Assembly: GCF_001629705.1 (NCBI RefSeq) | Contig: NZ_CP015378.1 | Location: forward strand, 248,001 to 312,000 | Length of the DNA: 64,000 bases | From: Fictibacillus phosphorivorans | Lineage (GTDB): Bacteria; Bacillota; Bacilli; Bacillales; Fictibacillaceae | Direction: 5' to 3' | Part shown: one piece after another, positions 29,274-37,356 of the stretch | Layout: each line of letters starts with the position of its first letter | Numbering within the stretch: the stretch's first letter is position 1 | The notes under the pieces: model-generated | The model's input: the letters and a program-made list of their open reading frames with translations, nothing else | What the model was told of the DNA's origin: nothing | Database searches by the model: none | Made by a program: the position numbers and the translations under genes

Positions 29274-30212
29274 TTATAGTTTTTGAGTTTCTTCTACACT
29301 ATTTTGAATGCCTTGGATGATTAAATTTAAAGCGAGTATTGTAACAGCAAAACAAGAAAGCGGAATCAAAATGACCCATGGCGCTGCCTGAAGTTTGGTA
29401 AACGACATGCCGATTATCCCTGCCCATTCACCAGCTATTGGGATGTCTTGTAGCACGACATTCATCGGATCACCCAGGACGAGTGTTTCAGCACCACCAA
29501 TAAAAATGGCTAAAACACCTAAATGTGCTAGTAGAATTAATACTTGAATCATCTGTTGTGCGAATATAAGGATAAGGCGAGTGGATAACTCAGGAAGCAC
29601 GTGTTTGTAATACACATAGGGTTTTCGAGCTCCAATCGCAAACGTGTTATTTATATAGTCTTTGTCTAGAATGCCTCTGATCTCCCGAGAAAATGTTGAA
29701 ATTAAGGGAGGTACACCAATCCCAATTAAAACGAGGCATTGAAGAAATATCAGCTCATATGAACTTTTTCCATCCATGCCAGCCTTGATCAATAAAGTGT
29801 TCATAAAGATGTAAGCTAAGATGGTAGTAGGAATAGTGAGCGTTGCTGAAATGAGATCATCCAAAAATGCATAATTAGCTCTGGGATTTATTAGAGTGAT
29901 TCCTACTGAAACTACAATTCTAAGGAACGCAATGACAAAAGCGATTAATATGGTATATTTCGCTCCATCGATAATTTGATAAAAAAGTTGTTTTCCGTAT
30001 AGATCTGTACCAAAAGGAGGAACTTCAGATGGAGAATAGGGTATATGATCGATAATCGTGCCCTCTTTGTCATACATAAAATCCATTAGTTTTAATGCTT
30101 CCGTTCTCTCGACTTGTAAAATATCAGTCCAAAAAAAACTAAAAACGAGGATACTCGAGATAAACGTCAGACCAATAATTAATTGTGGCTGTTTAGCTAA
30201 TTTTAAAATCAT
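29274..30212 (-). CDS. Oligopeptide-type ABC transporter permease (OppC-like)
   Basis: A 312-residue permease of the OppBC/DppBC family. An N-terminal helix, an external loop, and five further helices (VSVGITLIN, TIPTTILAYIF, CLVLIGIGV and others) are visible. The EAA loop that contacts the ATPase is NNTFAIGARKPYVYYKHVLPE. The external loop has VPPFGTDLYGKQLF, the usual OppC signature around TDxxGxD/xF. The ATGA overlap with the OppB-like gene indicates translational coupling. Divergence from standard OppC is noticeable, so substrate prediction is unsafe. Confidence 0.9.
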   Translation of the reverse strand: MILKLAKQPQLIIGLTFISSILVFSFFWTDILQVERTEALKLMDFMYDKEGTIIDHIPYSPSEVPPFGTDLYGKQLFYQIIDGAKYTILIAFVIAFLRIVVSVGITLINPRANYAFLDDLISATLTIPTTILAYIFMNTLLIKAGMDGKSSYELIFLQCLVLIGIGVPPLISTFSREIRGILDKDYINNTFAIGARKPYVYYKHVLPELSTRLILIFAQQMIQVLILLAHLGVLAIFIGGAETLVLGDPMNVVLQDIPIAGEWAGIIGMSFTKLQAAPWVILIPLSCFAVTILALNLIIQGIQNSVEETQKL

Positions 30213-31036
30213 GCTACGTTTTTCTCCTTTTGTTGTTTATTTACTGATGCGTTGTAATTATCCGCAATCTCAAACAAGATGGAAAAAGGAACTGCGATAA
30301 ATAATGCGGTTACTAAGAAAGCAGCTCCCCGCGTAATCATTAATAAGCTCATAATTCCATTGAGGTTATAAACATATTCGACAATAAATAGGTTAGAAAG
30401 CATGAATACAAAAATAGTTTTTGAGTACTGTAATAAACTCGTCAAAATGTTTCTGAACACATGCTTTAATGTTATGTAGAAGCGGCCTAACCCCATAGCT
30501 CTTGCTACCGTTACATAGGGCTTATGTTGTTCTTCTCTCATTAATAGAAGTGTAATCTTAAACAATTGAATCGTGGGAACGATTGAAAGTACCAAAATGG
30601 GCAGCAAATAAATGGGATTGTTATAATCGTTATAAAAAGGTATTAGAAGACCTGTTTTTTTATAAAGAGCTACTATACATACTTGCAAAAGTACGACAAT
30701 AAATAGATCAGGTAGTGATTCAAATAGGGTCAAGAGACCATAAATTATTCGTTGTAGAAATCTGGGCAGCATAGTAGTAATAAACGTTAACGTGAGTGAA
30801 GCAAGTAGACCGATGAGAAGGGCAGTAAAGAAGATTGTCATGGAGTAAAAAAACTGACTGTATATTTCAGGGAAGATGTTTCTTGTTACACTTAAGCCTT
30901 TTAATGAATACACGTAAACTTGCTCTGATAGCTGTGTATTAATGCCAAACAAAACAGCCGGTAGAATGCTAATGATTAAAATACCTAGAATCGTAGACCT
31001 TAATCGCCTGAGATAACTGTTAATCGAAAAATACAT
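30209..31036 (-). CDS. ABC transporter permease (OppB-like, divergent)
   Basis: A 275-residue permease, the first gene of the operon. Six hydrophobic segments and the EAA loop YVTVARAMGLGRFYITLKHVFRN are clear. It is shorter than usual OppB (about 300-335 residues) and lacks a well-kept N-terminal OppB signature, so it belongs to a divergent branch. ATG at 31036 follows GAGGTG. A 7-1-7 dyad lies about 70 bases upstream. No extracellular binding protein gene is next to it, which is unusual for Opp systems. Confidence 0.87.
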   Translation of the reverse strand: MYFSINSYLRRLRSTILGILIISILPAVLFGINTQLSEQVYVYSLKGLSVTRNIFPEIYSQFFYSMTIFFTALLIGLLASLTLTFITTMLPRFLQRIIYGLLTLFESLPDLFIVVLLQVCIVALYKKTGLLIPFYNDYNNPIYLLPILVLSIVPTIQLFKITLLLMREEQHKPYVTVARAMGLGRFYITLKHVFRNILTSLLQYSKTIFVFMLSNLFIVEYVYNLNGIMSLLMITRGAAFLVTALFIAVPFSILFEIADNYNASVNKQQKEKNVA

Positions 31037-31102
31037 GTTTACACCTCATTTCAATAAATTCACCACTTATAGAAATAATTGTAAACTAAATGTCATAATT
31101 TT

Positions 31103-31117
31103 GAAATAATTTATTTC
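31103..31117. promoter_or_regulatory. Candidate operator of the opp-like operon
   Basis: Perfect 7-1-7 dyad GAAATAATTTATTTC, with TT and AA extending it outward. It lies 67-81 bases upstream of the first opp-like gene in AT-rich DNA. The regulator is unknown. Confidence 0.4.
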
Positions 31118-31152
31118 GAAAAGGAGTTTTAATCTCAAAATAATTGAGCACT

Positions 31153-31183
31153 AAAAAAGACGGAAATGAAATCCGTCTTTTTA
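31153..31183 (-). terminator. Terminator of the TIM-barrel gene
   Basis: Stem AAAAAGACGGA/TCCGTCTTTTT with a T run on the minus strand, just past the end of the isomerase-like gene. The plus strand also ends in T. Confidence 0.88.
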
Positions 31184-31215
31184 TCGTAAATAAGTGAAAC
31201 GGTAGAAATAAAGAA

Positions 31216-32046
31216 CTAGATAAGAATATCAGTATCTAGAAAGTCATTCATTAACCAATGTAACCCCTCATCAATAAATGTTTTAGAAGGATTTGAGTGA
31301 GGCGTATGTTCAAGAACCCAATATATATCAGGGGATTCAGCTAAAACGTGAAGAATCTCCTTAATTGGATAATGCTTTCCGTCATCTTCATGTGAGGGGT
31401 GGATTGGAATCCATATGTATTTGTCATTCATAAATTCAATGTTATGAAGATGGACAACTTTAATATGATCTTTCCACTTTTGAATCATCTCAAGAGCATT
31501 TTCATCTGCAGCTAATAGATAATCACCAATATCTATGCACAGCTTCAGTCCGTACTTTTTCCATGACGCAAGAGGAAAAGCATCTAGATACTCTATGCCT
31601 TTTGGGGATCGATCCAACCCAAGTTTTGGTTCACAAACGATGGGCAAGTTGTATTTAAGTTGTAGTTCAGATAACCGTTTTAGACCCTGCTCAATTAAGA
31701 TTTCCGGATTTTGTGCAGTTCCTTGAAAATAAGGAAAATGAACAAGGATATACTTAGCGTCTAACTGAACGAGACGCCGAATTTCTTGTTCGAACAAATG
31801 CCATGCTTTTTCAGGTGAATGTTGAAACTTCTCTAACAGATCATATTTACTACCGCTTCTAAAGACAGGAGAGTGGATACCAAACGTTTTGTTACTGTTC
31901 CTATGAAGTTGGAGAAATCTTTGAAAGGCTTGTTCGTTCTCAAATTCTCCAATTTCAATATGTGTGATCTTTTTTTGAAAAAGTTCGTTAAATTTTTTCT
32001 CGTTAGACATGATGGTACTACCCGAAATCCCGATTGTATGTGTCAT
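31216..32046 (-). CDS. Xylose-isomerase-like TIM-barrel protein
   Basis: A 276-residue protein of the AP-endonuclease-2/xylose-isomerase-like superfamily. Strand ends carry the expected metal-ligand type residues: THIEIGEFE, FGIHSPVFR, LVHFPYF, PIVCEPKLGLD, LCIDIGDYL, VVHLHNI and a late WVLEHTPH. It could act as a sugar-phosphate isomerase/epimerase or an endonuclease IV relative; the substrate is not apparent. ATG at 32046 follows AAGGAGG. It lies upstream of the opp-like operon on the same strand but a terminator separates them, so functional linkage is weak. Confidence 0.8.
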   Translation of the reverse strand: MTHTIGISGSTIMSNEKKFNELFQKKITHIEIGEFENEQAFQRFLQLHRNSNKTFGIHSPVFRSGSKYDLLEKFQHSPEKAWHLFEQEIRRLVQLDAKYILVHFPYFQGTAQNPEILIEQGLKRLSELQLKYNLPIVCEPKLGLDRSPKGIEYLDAFPLASWKKYGLKLCIDIGDYLLAADENALEMIQKWKDHIKVVHLHNIEFMNDKYIWIPIHPSHEDDGKHYPIKEILHVLAESPDIYWVLEHTPHSNPSKTFIDEGLHWLMNDFLDTDILI

Positions 32047-32065
32047 CTTAACCTCCTTATAAATG

Positions 32066-32097
32066 AAAAAAGACAGGAGATGAGATCCTGTCTTTTA
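32066..32097 (-). terminator. Terminator of the small membrane protein gene
   Basis: Stem AAAAGACAGGA/TCCTGTCTTTT with a seven-base loop; on the minus strand it ends in a T run and overlaps the gene's stop codon. Confidence 0.88.
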
Positions 32098-32313
32098 AAA
32101 TCCACCGCTACCACCACTACCGCCGCCAGAATGATGATTTTGTTGGGAAGCGTTCCAGGCTGCTGCATTGTTGATCTTGTTCTGATCGCTAACATGCTCT
32201 TCAAGCTCATATTTGTAATTGTATCTTCTGTACTTTAGCTTTGTCCTCCAGTTTACGATTGCTGCTAACAAGACCACTGCGGCTACAGGACCTAAAATGA
32301 TTAGCCAAAACAT
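32095..32313 (-). CDS. Small membrane protein with Gly-rich tail, 72 aa
   Basis: A 72-residue protein I do not recognise. Residues 3-21 (WLIILGPVAAVVLLAAIVN) form one membrane span. A basic-aromatic stretch (WRTKLKYRRYNYKYE) follows on what should be the cytoplasmic side, then a polar segment and a Gly-Ser tail HHSGGGSGGSGGF. ATG at 32313 follows AAGGAGGTG, a strong site, and a terminator overlaps the stop. The good signals support a real gene. The Gly/Ser tail recalls the GRDP-like gene 5.4 kb away, but no relation can be shown. Confidence 0.7.
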   Translation of the reverse strand: MFWLIILGPVAAVVLLAAIVNWRTKLKYRRYNYKYELEEHVSDQNKINNAAAWNASQQNHHSGGGSGGSGGF

Positions 32314-32455
32314 CGAAGCACCTCCTTAAATAGTGTTATTACTCGTTACCGTATGTTGTTATTTCTTATATATGCGAAGTAAGATGAAGATGAAGCTTGT
32401 TCGGCTTAAAAGCTATTTCAATGTATAGTTCTATAAAATGGTAAAGAAATCCTTT

Positions 32456-32496
32456 AGGGGGTCTGTCCCGGGGTCTGACCCCGGGACAGACCCCCT
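32456..32496. repeat. Perfect 41-bp REP-like palindrome
   Basis: Arms of 20 bases (AGGGGGTCTGTCCCGGGGTC and its exact complement) surround one T. The GC-rich block stands out in AT-rich surroundings and has no T run, so it is not a terminator. Sequences with GGGGTCTGACCCC centres are widespread repetitive elements in bacteria and may be moved by REP-associated transposases; no such gene is in this window. Confidence 0.85.
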
Positions 32497-32539
32497 ACAA
32501 TTTAGACACAATTTTAACACATACTGGCAGATAACAGCT

Positions 32540-32568
32540 TTGCATTTTAAGACAGGTATCACTATAAT
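32540..32568 (+). promoter_or_regulatory. Probable dgkB promoter
   Basis: TTGCAT (32540-32545), 17 bases, perfect TATAAT (32563-32568). Confidence 0.5.
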
Positions 32569-32588
32569 ATAAGAGGAATCGACAGGAG

Positions 32589-32612
32589 CAGTCCGGCAGT
32601 GGGCTGTTTTTT
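32589..32612 (+). terminator. Leader hairpin with T run upstream of dgkB
   Basis: Stem CAGTCC/GGGCTG (one G-U pair) with loop GGCAGT, followed by six T. It lies between the likely promoter and the dgkB start, so it would attenuate the transcript unless bypassed. Confidence 0.55.
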
Positions 32613-32680
32613 GCAGTTATACAACAAACCAATTTAGGCTAAAACTTTTATTAAGAAGTCAAACAATGAAGGTGAAAGAT

Positions 32681-33586
32681 ATGAAACGAGCTCGACTAAT
32701 ATATAATCCAAGTTCGGGAAGAGAAACGGTAAAAAAACAGCTTCCTTATATTTTAAATAGACTTGAAAATGCAGGCTATGAAACATCTTGTCATGCAACA
32801 ACACCTGAAGACGGTTGCGCGACTCGCGCTGCACGTGCAGCGGGGGAAAGAGGCTTTGACCTTGTTATTGCGGCCGGTGGAGACGGAACGATCTATGAAG
32901 TGGTCAACGGACTAGCAGGACTTGAAAATCGTCCTATGCTAGGAATCATTCCGGCTGGAACAACGAATGACTTTGCACGTGCAGTAGGTGTGCCGCGTAC
33001 GATTGAAGGAGCTTGTGACGTTCTTTGCGGCGGTGTACATATGCCTGTTGATATCGGTAAAGTGAACGACAAATTCTTCATCAACATTGCGGGTGGAGGT
33101 CGTATAACAGAGCTTACTTATGAAGTACCAAGTAAACTGAAGACGATGATCGGACAGCTAGCGTACTTTTTAAAAGGAATCGAGATGCTGCCATCGATCC
33201 GTCCAACATTTGTTGAGATTGAATTTGATGATAAAGAAAAATACGAAGGCGAGATCATGCTCTTCTTAGTAGCTAACACAAACTCAGTTGGAGGCTTCGA
33301 GAAGCTTGCTCCATCATCAGAGTTTCATGACGGTCTGTTTGATGTCATCATATTGAAGAAAACAAACCTTGCAGAGTTTGTCCGTATTGCATCTCTTGCA
33401 ATCCGAGGCGAACACATCCATGATGATCATGTCATCTATAAAAAGGCAAAGCGTGTAAAAGTAACGCCTCGTGAAAAGATGCAGATCAACCTAGATGGAG
33501 AGCTCGGCGGCATCCTGCCAGGTGAGTTTGAAAATCTACACCATCATTTTGAACTGCTCGTACCTAAAGAACGACTCAAACCATAA
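32681..33586 (+). CDS. dgkB: Diacylglycerol kinase (lipid kinase family)
   Basis: A 301-residue lipid kinase, equivalent to B. subtilis dgkB (yerQ), which returns diacylglycerol from lipoteichoic-acid synthesis to phosphatidic acid. The opening IYNPSSGRET and the ATP site AAGGDGTIYEVVNGL are the family signatures; IIPAGTTNDFARA follows, and MQINLDGE near the end is the C-terminal domain motif. ATG at 32681 follows AAGGTGA at five bases; an upstream in-frame ATG at 32666 overlaps nothing useful. The position between swrC and rlmCD is the B. subtilis order with an insertion. Confidence 0.93.
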   Translation: MKRARLIYNPSSGRETVKKQLPYILNRLENAGYETSCHATTPEDGCATRAARAAGERGFDLVIAAGGDGTIYEVVNGLAGLENRPMLGIIPAGTTNDFARAVGVPRTIEGACDVLCGGVHMPVDIGKVNDKFFINIAGGGRITELTYEVPSKLKTMIGQLAYFLKGIEMLPSIRPTFVEIEFDDKEKYEGEIMLFLVANTNSVGGFEKLAPSSEFHDGLFDVIILKKTNLAEFVRIASLAIRGEHIHDDHVIYKKAKRVKVTPREKMQINLDGELGGILPGEFENLHHHFELLVPKERLKP

Positions 33587-33598
33587 ACCAATCATGTC

Positions 33599-33637
33599 AA
33601 AGAACACTTTAAGCGAAATTGCTGAGTGTTCTTTTTT
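33599..33637 (+). terminator. Intrinsic terminator of dgkB
   Basis: Stem AAAGAACACT/AGTGTTCTTT with a 16-base loop and a six-T run. Confidence 0.88.
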
Positions 33638-33657
33638 AGTTTTATCCTTGTAAGCAT

Positions 33658-33686
33658 TTGGTGTCCATTAACAGTTATGCTACAAT
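33658..33686 (+). promoter_or_regulatory. Probable rlmCD promoter
   Basis: TTGGTG (33658-33663), 17 bases, TACAAT (33681-33686), 35 bases before the start codon. Confidence 0.5.
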
Positions 33687-33721
33687 CAGAAAAGCATAAG
33701 TGACAAAAAGGGACGATGACA

Positions 33722-35098
33722 ATGACAAAGGCTGATTTGCCTGTTCATAAAAATGAGAGTTATGAAGTAGATATAGTGGATTTAACCCATGAAGGAGCAG
33801 GGGTTGCTCGTGTAAATGGGTTTACTTTGTTTGTGCCGAATACATTGCCTGGCGAGCGAGGGAAGATTAAGGTTGTAGGTGTGAAAAAAGGATTCGGTTT
33901 TGGTCGTTTAGAAGAGCTGATCGAAGAGAGCCCTGAACGCGTTGAACCACCTTGCCCCATATATAAATGGTGTGGAGGCTGCCAGCTTCAGCACTTATCC
34001 TATGAGGGACAGCTGGAGTATAAACGCAAGCTTGTAGAAGACGTGTTAACGAGAATCGGTAAGTTAGAAGATGTACCTGTTCTGCCTACACTAGGTATGG
34101 GAGAAGAACCGTGGCGTTATCGCAATAAAGCGCAAGTGCCGGTTGGTGAAAGCAATGGGCGCATCATCACAGGTTTTTACCAGAAGCGCAGCCACGAAAT
34201 CGTAGAGATGGATAGCTGTATCATCACAGGAGATACGAATGATGACGCAGTACAAGCTGTAAAAGAAATCGTGAATCAATACAATATCAGTGCCTATAAT
34301 GAAGAAAAACATAAAGGCGTTCTCCGTCATATCATTGCGCGATACGGTAAAACGACAGGTGATTTGATGATCGTACTCGTTACGAACGGTCAAGAGCTGC
34401 CACAGCGTAAGAAGATAGTAGAAGATATTCGAAAAGCACTACCTGAGATCAAATCGATTGTTCAAAATGTGAATTCAAAACGTACGAACGTGATTTTTGG
34501 TGAAGAAACGCGAGTACTTTGGGGTGCTGAATATATTTATGATTTTATCGGCGACATCAAGTTTGCCATCTCGGCACGTTCGTTTTATCAGATCAATCCA
34601 GACCAAACGAAAGTGCTTTATGATCAAGCGTTACAATATGCAGAACTGAATGGTGATGAGACGGTCATCGATGCATATTGCGGAATAGGGACGATCTCAC
34701 TGTTCCTCGCACAAAAAGCAAAAAAAGTGTACGGAGTTGAAATCGTACCAGAAGCGATTGAAGACGCGCGCCGCAATGCGGAGTTAAACAACATCCATAA
34801 CGCTGAGTTTGCTGTTGGTAAATCAGAAGAAGTGATACCTGAGTGGAAGAAGCAAGGCATCACGCCAGATGTGATTGTCGTTGATCCACCTCGAAAAGGC
34901 TGTGACGAGGAGTTATTAAAAACTATCATCGAAATGAAGCCTAAGCGCGTAGTCTATGTGAGCTGTAATCCAGGCACACTCGCACGTGATTTGCGTGTAC
35001 TTGAAGATGGTGGGTTTAAAACGCAGAAAGTCCAGCCGGTCGATATGTTTCCTCAGACTACACACGTTGAAGCCGTTGCGTTGCTTGAGCTTAACTAA
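33722..35098 (+). CDS. rlmCD: 23S rRNA (uracil-5-)-methyltransferase RlmCD
   Basis: A 458-residue TrmA/RumA-type enzyme. In B. subtilis the homologue (YefA) methylates U747 and U1939 of 23S rRNA. A TRAM domain (about residues 12-70) precedes the Fe-S cluster Cys residues C78, C84 and C87 in [17 protein letters not shown], with a fourth Cys later (MDSCIITGD). The SAM domain shows [15 protein letters not shown] and [14 protein letters not shown], and the catalytic Cys is in [16 protein letters not shown] at 33722 was preferred over 33716 for spacing from AAGGGA. It closes the region collinear with B. subtilis. Confidence 0.95.
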   Translation: MTKADLPVHKNESYEVDIVDLTHEGAGVARVNGFTLFVPNTLPGERGKIKVVGVKKGFGFGRLEELIEESPERVEPPCPIYKWCGGCQLQHLSYEGQLEYKRKLVEDVLTRIGKLEDVPVLPTLGMGEEPWRYRNKAQVPVGESNGRIITGFYQKRSHEIVEMDSCIITGDTNDDAVQAVKEIVNQYNISAYNEEKHKGVLRHIIARYGKTTGDLMIVLVTNGQELPQRKKIVEDIRKALPEIKSIVQNVNSKRTNVIFGEETRVLWGAEYIYDFIGDIKFAISARSFYQINPDQTKVLYDQALQYAELNGDETVIDAYCGIGTISLFLAQKAKKVYGVEIVPEAIEDARRNAELNNIHNAEFAVGKSEEVIPEWKKQGITPDVIVVDPPRKGCDEELLKTIIEMKPKRVVYVSCNPGTLARDLRVLEDGGFKTQKVQPVDMFPQTTHVEAVALLELN

Positions 35099-35225
35099 CC
35101 CAAAAATTCCTAACGAAATAAGAAGCTATCTTACAAATAATGACTTTGGCATTGTTTTGAAGGGAACATGGAACGCATCAGCAGTGTGGGCAAGACGTGA
35201 CAAGATTTTAAATGAAAATGAGTAG
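35099..35225 (+). pseudogene. Relic of a small zinc-ribbon gene
   Basis: Directly after the rlmCD stop, one frame reads IPNEIRSYLTNN, then FGIVLKGTW, ending LNENE with a stop at 35225. The intact 65-residue gene at 41890-42087 reads IPKEIRSRLINN and later FGVVLKGKC. The relic therefore lacks about 20 internal residues, including the first Cys pair, and its second Cys pair is replaced. It has no start codon or ribosome site of its own. I read it as a decayed, internally deleted paralogue. Confidence 0.6.
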
Positions 35226-35237
35226 TGATAATTACAG

Positions 35238-35272
35238 GAAGTGAGCCTTCAAGACGGCTCACTTCTTTTTTT
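35238..35272 (+). terminator. Intrinsic terminator after rlmCD
   Basis: Perfect ten-base stem GAAGTGAGCC/GGCTCACTTC with loop TTCAAGAC and seven T. Confidence 0.93.
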
Positions 35273-35376
35273 ATTTTGACTGTGAAGATGATTTTGCAGA
35301 CTACTCATGAAGTGTGTGTCACAGATAGGTCTGATGTATATGACGCATTCCTAATTTTAACAGTTTGCAAGTGTTA

Positions 35377-35405
35377 TTGTTTTTCAAAAGTCGATATGCT
35401 AGAAT
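35377..35405 (+). promoter_or_regulatory. Possible promoter of the acylation cassette
   Basis: TTGTTT (35377-35382), 17 bases, TAGAAT (35400-35405). The Fur-box sequence begins 13 bases downstream of the -10. The gap 35273-35615 otherwise holds only AT-rich DNA and no other clear signal. Confidence 0.4.
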
Positions 35406-35417
35406 CATGCTTGGGAA

Positions 35418-35432
35418 TGATAATTATTATCA
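35418..35432. promoter_or_regulatory. Perfect Fur-box sequence
   Basis: TGATAATTATTATCA matches the 7-1-7 Fur consensus TGATAATNATTATCA at every position. It fits Fur better than the PerR or Zur variants. It lies about 185 bases upstream of the acyl carrier protein start and just after a possible -10, where bound Fur would block transcription when iron is plentiful. Confidence 0.7.
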
Positions 35433-35615
35433 ATAAGAAATTCAATAATAGTTTGTACATGTTGTATCGTTCATTTTAATAATTACTAACGATGCTTTAG
35501 TTTGTAGTAACTTTGACAGAAAAATTATAATCTCCGAAGTGTCTGGAGAATGGTTAGGTATATAGAACTTGCTCGGTCTCCGATTGAAGAGACAGTCATT
35601 ATGGAAAGGGTGTCA

Positions 35616-35867
35616 ATGATGAGAAACATCGAAAAATATAGAAATGCCTTTATTAATGTGTTGGAACTAGAGGAAGATGAAGTAGTTGAGAATTTAGTAT
35701 TAGCAGAATCAGCAGAATGGGATTCTATCGCACATATGGCGCTTATTTGTGAGATTGAGGATGCATTTGATGTCTCATTAGATTCAGAATGGATGACGGA
35801 ATTCAATTCTTACCAGTCTGGAATTGAGCTATTGGAACGTTCGGGAGTGAACATGATTAATGAATAA
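35616..35867 (+). CDS. Acyl carrier protein of a surface-acylation cassette
   Basis: An 83-residue acyl carrier protein, four-helical and acidic. The phosphopantetheine site is Ser37 in SAEWDSIAHMALICEIE, a standard D-S-I/L motif followed by the recognition helix. ATG at 35616 (ATGATG) follows AAAGGG; a longer in-frame ATG at 35550 has no ribosome site. Its last eight bases overlap the adenylating ligase start, so the two are translationally coupled. This suggests the ligase loads this carrier, much as DltA loads DltC. It is too unlike fatty-acid AcpP in context to be the housekeeping protein. No phosphopantetheinyl transferase is nearby. Confidence 0.88.
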   Translation: MMRNIEKYRNAFINVLELEEDEVVENLVLAESAEWDSIAHMALICEIEDAFDVSLDSEWMTEFNSYQSGIELLERSGVNMINE

Positions 35868-37254
35868 CTTCAAAAAGATGGAGCAGTTTGGGAACCGCAC
35901 AGCTGTATATGCAGACCGAGAATATTCATACTCTGAAATGGTAGAAATATCGGATGCTATCTGCGGTAATGTGGGTGAAAGAACGCTCGTTTTTTGTTTG
36001 TGTTCAAATAATAAAGAGTCTTTATTTGGCTACGTAGGCTTTATTAGAGGTGGCGTTGTCCCCGTGCTTTTAGATGCATCTATTCATATAGATCGGTTAC
36101 GAAGGCTGGTTCATCTTTATAAGCCTGCATACATCTGGGCAAGTAGTAATAATCAAGATCTCTCAAAGACAATGGATTCTTCATTTGTATATGGAGAGTA
36201 CTCATTATATAAATGTCCTACCCATTTTCAACATAATCTTCATGAACATCTTGCTCTCCTCTTAACAACCTCTGGAAGTACGGGGAGCCCCAAATTTGTT
36301 CGTTTAAGCTATGAAAATATTTTTGAAAACGCTATATCAATAGCTAAATACCTTGATATCCATGAAAACGAAAAACCGATTACCACACTACCAATGAACT
36401 ACTCCTACGGGCTTTCTATTATTAACAGCCATTTCATATGTGGAGCCACCGTCGTTGTAACGGGAGCTTCTATCATGAGTAAGGAGTTTTGGAATTTATG
36501 TAAGGAACAGCAAGTCACAACTTTTGGTGGAGTTCCTTTTGTGTATGAGATGCTTGACAGGATGAAGTTTGAAGAGCTTAATCTGCCAAGTTTAAAAAAA
36601 TTAACTCAAGCAGGTGGCAAATTGAGTGAAACGCTATCCCACAAATTTGCTCATGTGTGTAATCAGAAGGGGATTCAGTTTTTTACAATGTACGGTCAAA
36701 CGGAGGCGACAGCGCGGATGACCTATCTACCCTATGAAAAAAATCTAGAAAAAGCAGGGAGTATCGGTATCGCTATTCCTGGTGGAGAGCTAATCCTTCA
36801 AGATGACAAGGGAAACAAAATTACAGCACCTCATTTGATAGGCGAATTGATATACAAAGGGCCGAATGTTTCCTTAGGGTATGCGGAGTCGTTATTCGAT
36901 CTTTCAAAAAAAGATGAGAATAAAGGTATTTTGCGTACGGGAGATATGGCTTACTTTGATGAGGATGGGTATTTCTTTATATCGGGGCGCATCAAAAGAA
37001 TGATTAAAGTGTATGGAAACCGCATCAGCCTTGATGATGTAGAAGCGTTTTTACATGAGCATGGCCACGATTGTATCTGTGCTGGAAGCGATGACCAAAT
37101 GTATATCTACACATTAAGAGATGATTATGTTCAGATAAAAAAAATAGTCAAAGAAAAATTAAACTTAAAGGGCTTTAAGATTATGAGAATTGAGGAAATC
37201 CCACGTAATCATTATGGGAAAATCCTCTATTCAGACCTTCCTAAACTTGGCTAA
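35860..37254 (+). CDS. Adenylate-forming ligase (ANL family)
   Basis: A 464-residue acyl-adenylating enzyme. Core motifs are A3 LLTTSGSTGSPKF (about residues 134-146), A5 TMYGQTEATARM, A7 RTGDMAYFDEDGYFFISGR, A8 RIKRMIKVYGNRIS, and the catalytic A10 lysine K454 in RNHYGKILYSD. It is shorter than DltA (about 500 residues) and its substrate pocket lacks an obvious D-alanine signature, so it is not safely called DltA. It probably activates a carboxylic acid as the AMP ester and transfers it to the coupled carrier protein. The acid is unknown. It starts inside the carrier gene and precedes the MBOAT gene by about 100 bases. Confidence 0.88.
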   Translation: MNNFKKMEQFGNRTAVYADREYSYSEMVEISDAICGNVGERTLVFCLCSNNKESLFGYVGFIRGGVVPVLLDASIHIDRLRRLVHLYKPAYIWASSNNQDLSKTMDSSFVYGEYSLYKCPTHFQHNLHEHLALLLTTSGSTGSPKFVRLSYENIFENAISIAKYLDIHENEKPITTLPMNYSYGLSIINSHFICGATVVVTGASIMSKEFWNLCKEQQVTTFGGVPFVYEMLDRMKFEELNLPSLKKLTQAGGKLSETLSHKFAHVCNQKGIQFFTMYGQTEATARMTYLPYEKNLEKAGSIGIAIPGGELILQDDKGNKITAPHLIGELIYKGPNVSLGYAESLFDLSKKDENKGILRTGDMAYFDEDGYFFISGRIKRMIKVYGNRISLDDVEAFLHEHGHDCICAGSDDQMYIYTLRDDYVQIKKIVKEKLNLKGFKIMRIEEIPRNHYGKILYSDLPKLG

Positions 37255-37260
37255 TGTATA

Positions 37261-37282
37261 GTCGGTAATCTCTAAGACCGAC
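37261..37282 (+). other. Hairpin between ligase and MBOAT genes
   Basis: GTCGGT and ACCGAC are separated by ten bases, with no T run after them. It may be an mRNA processing or stability element rather than a terminator. Confidence 0.35.
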
Positions 37283-37356
37283 CACCGTGTTGCAATGCCA
37301 TTTATGCAGTTTATTTATCAGAAAAATTATAAGTTGATTTATTATCAGGTGATTGG

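Noticed and set aside
35225-35549. An 84-codon open frame at 35225-35479
   Set aside because: It starts at a GTG-type codon with no ribosome site, runs through the rlmCD terminator and the Fur box, and has no family features.
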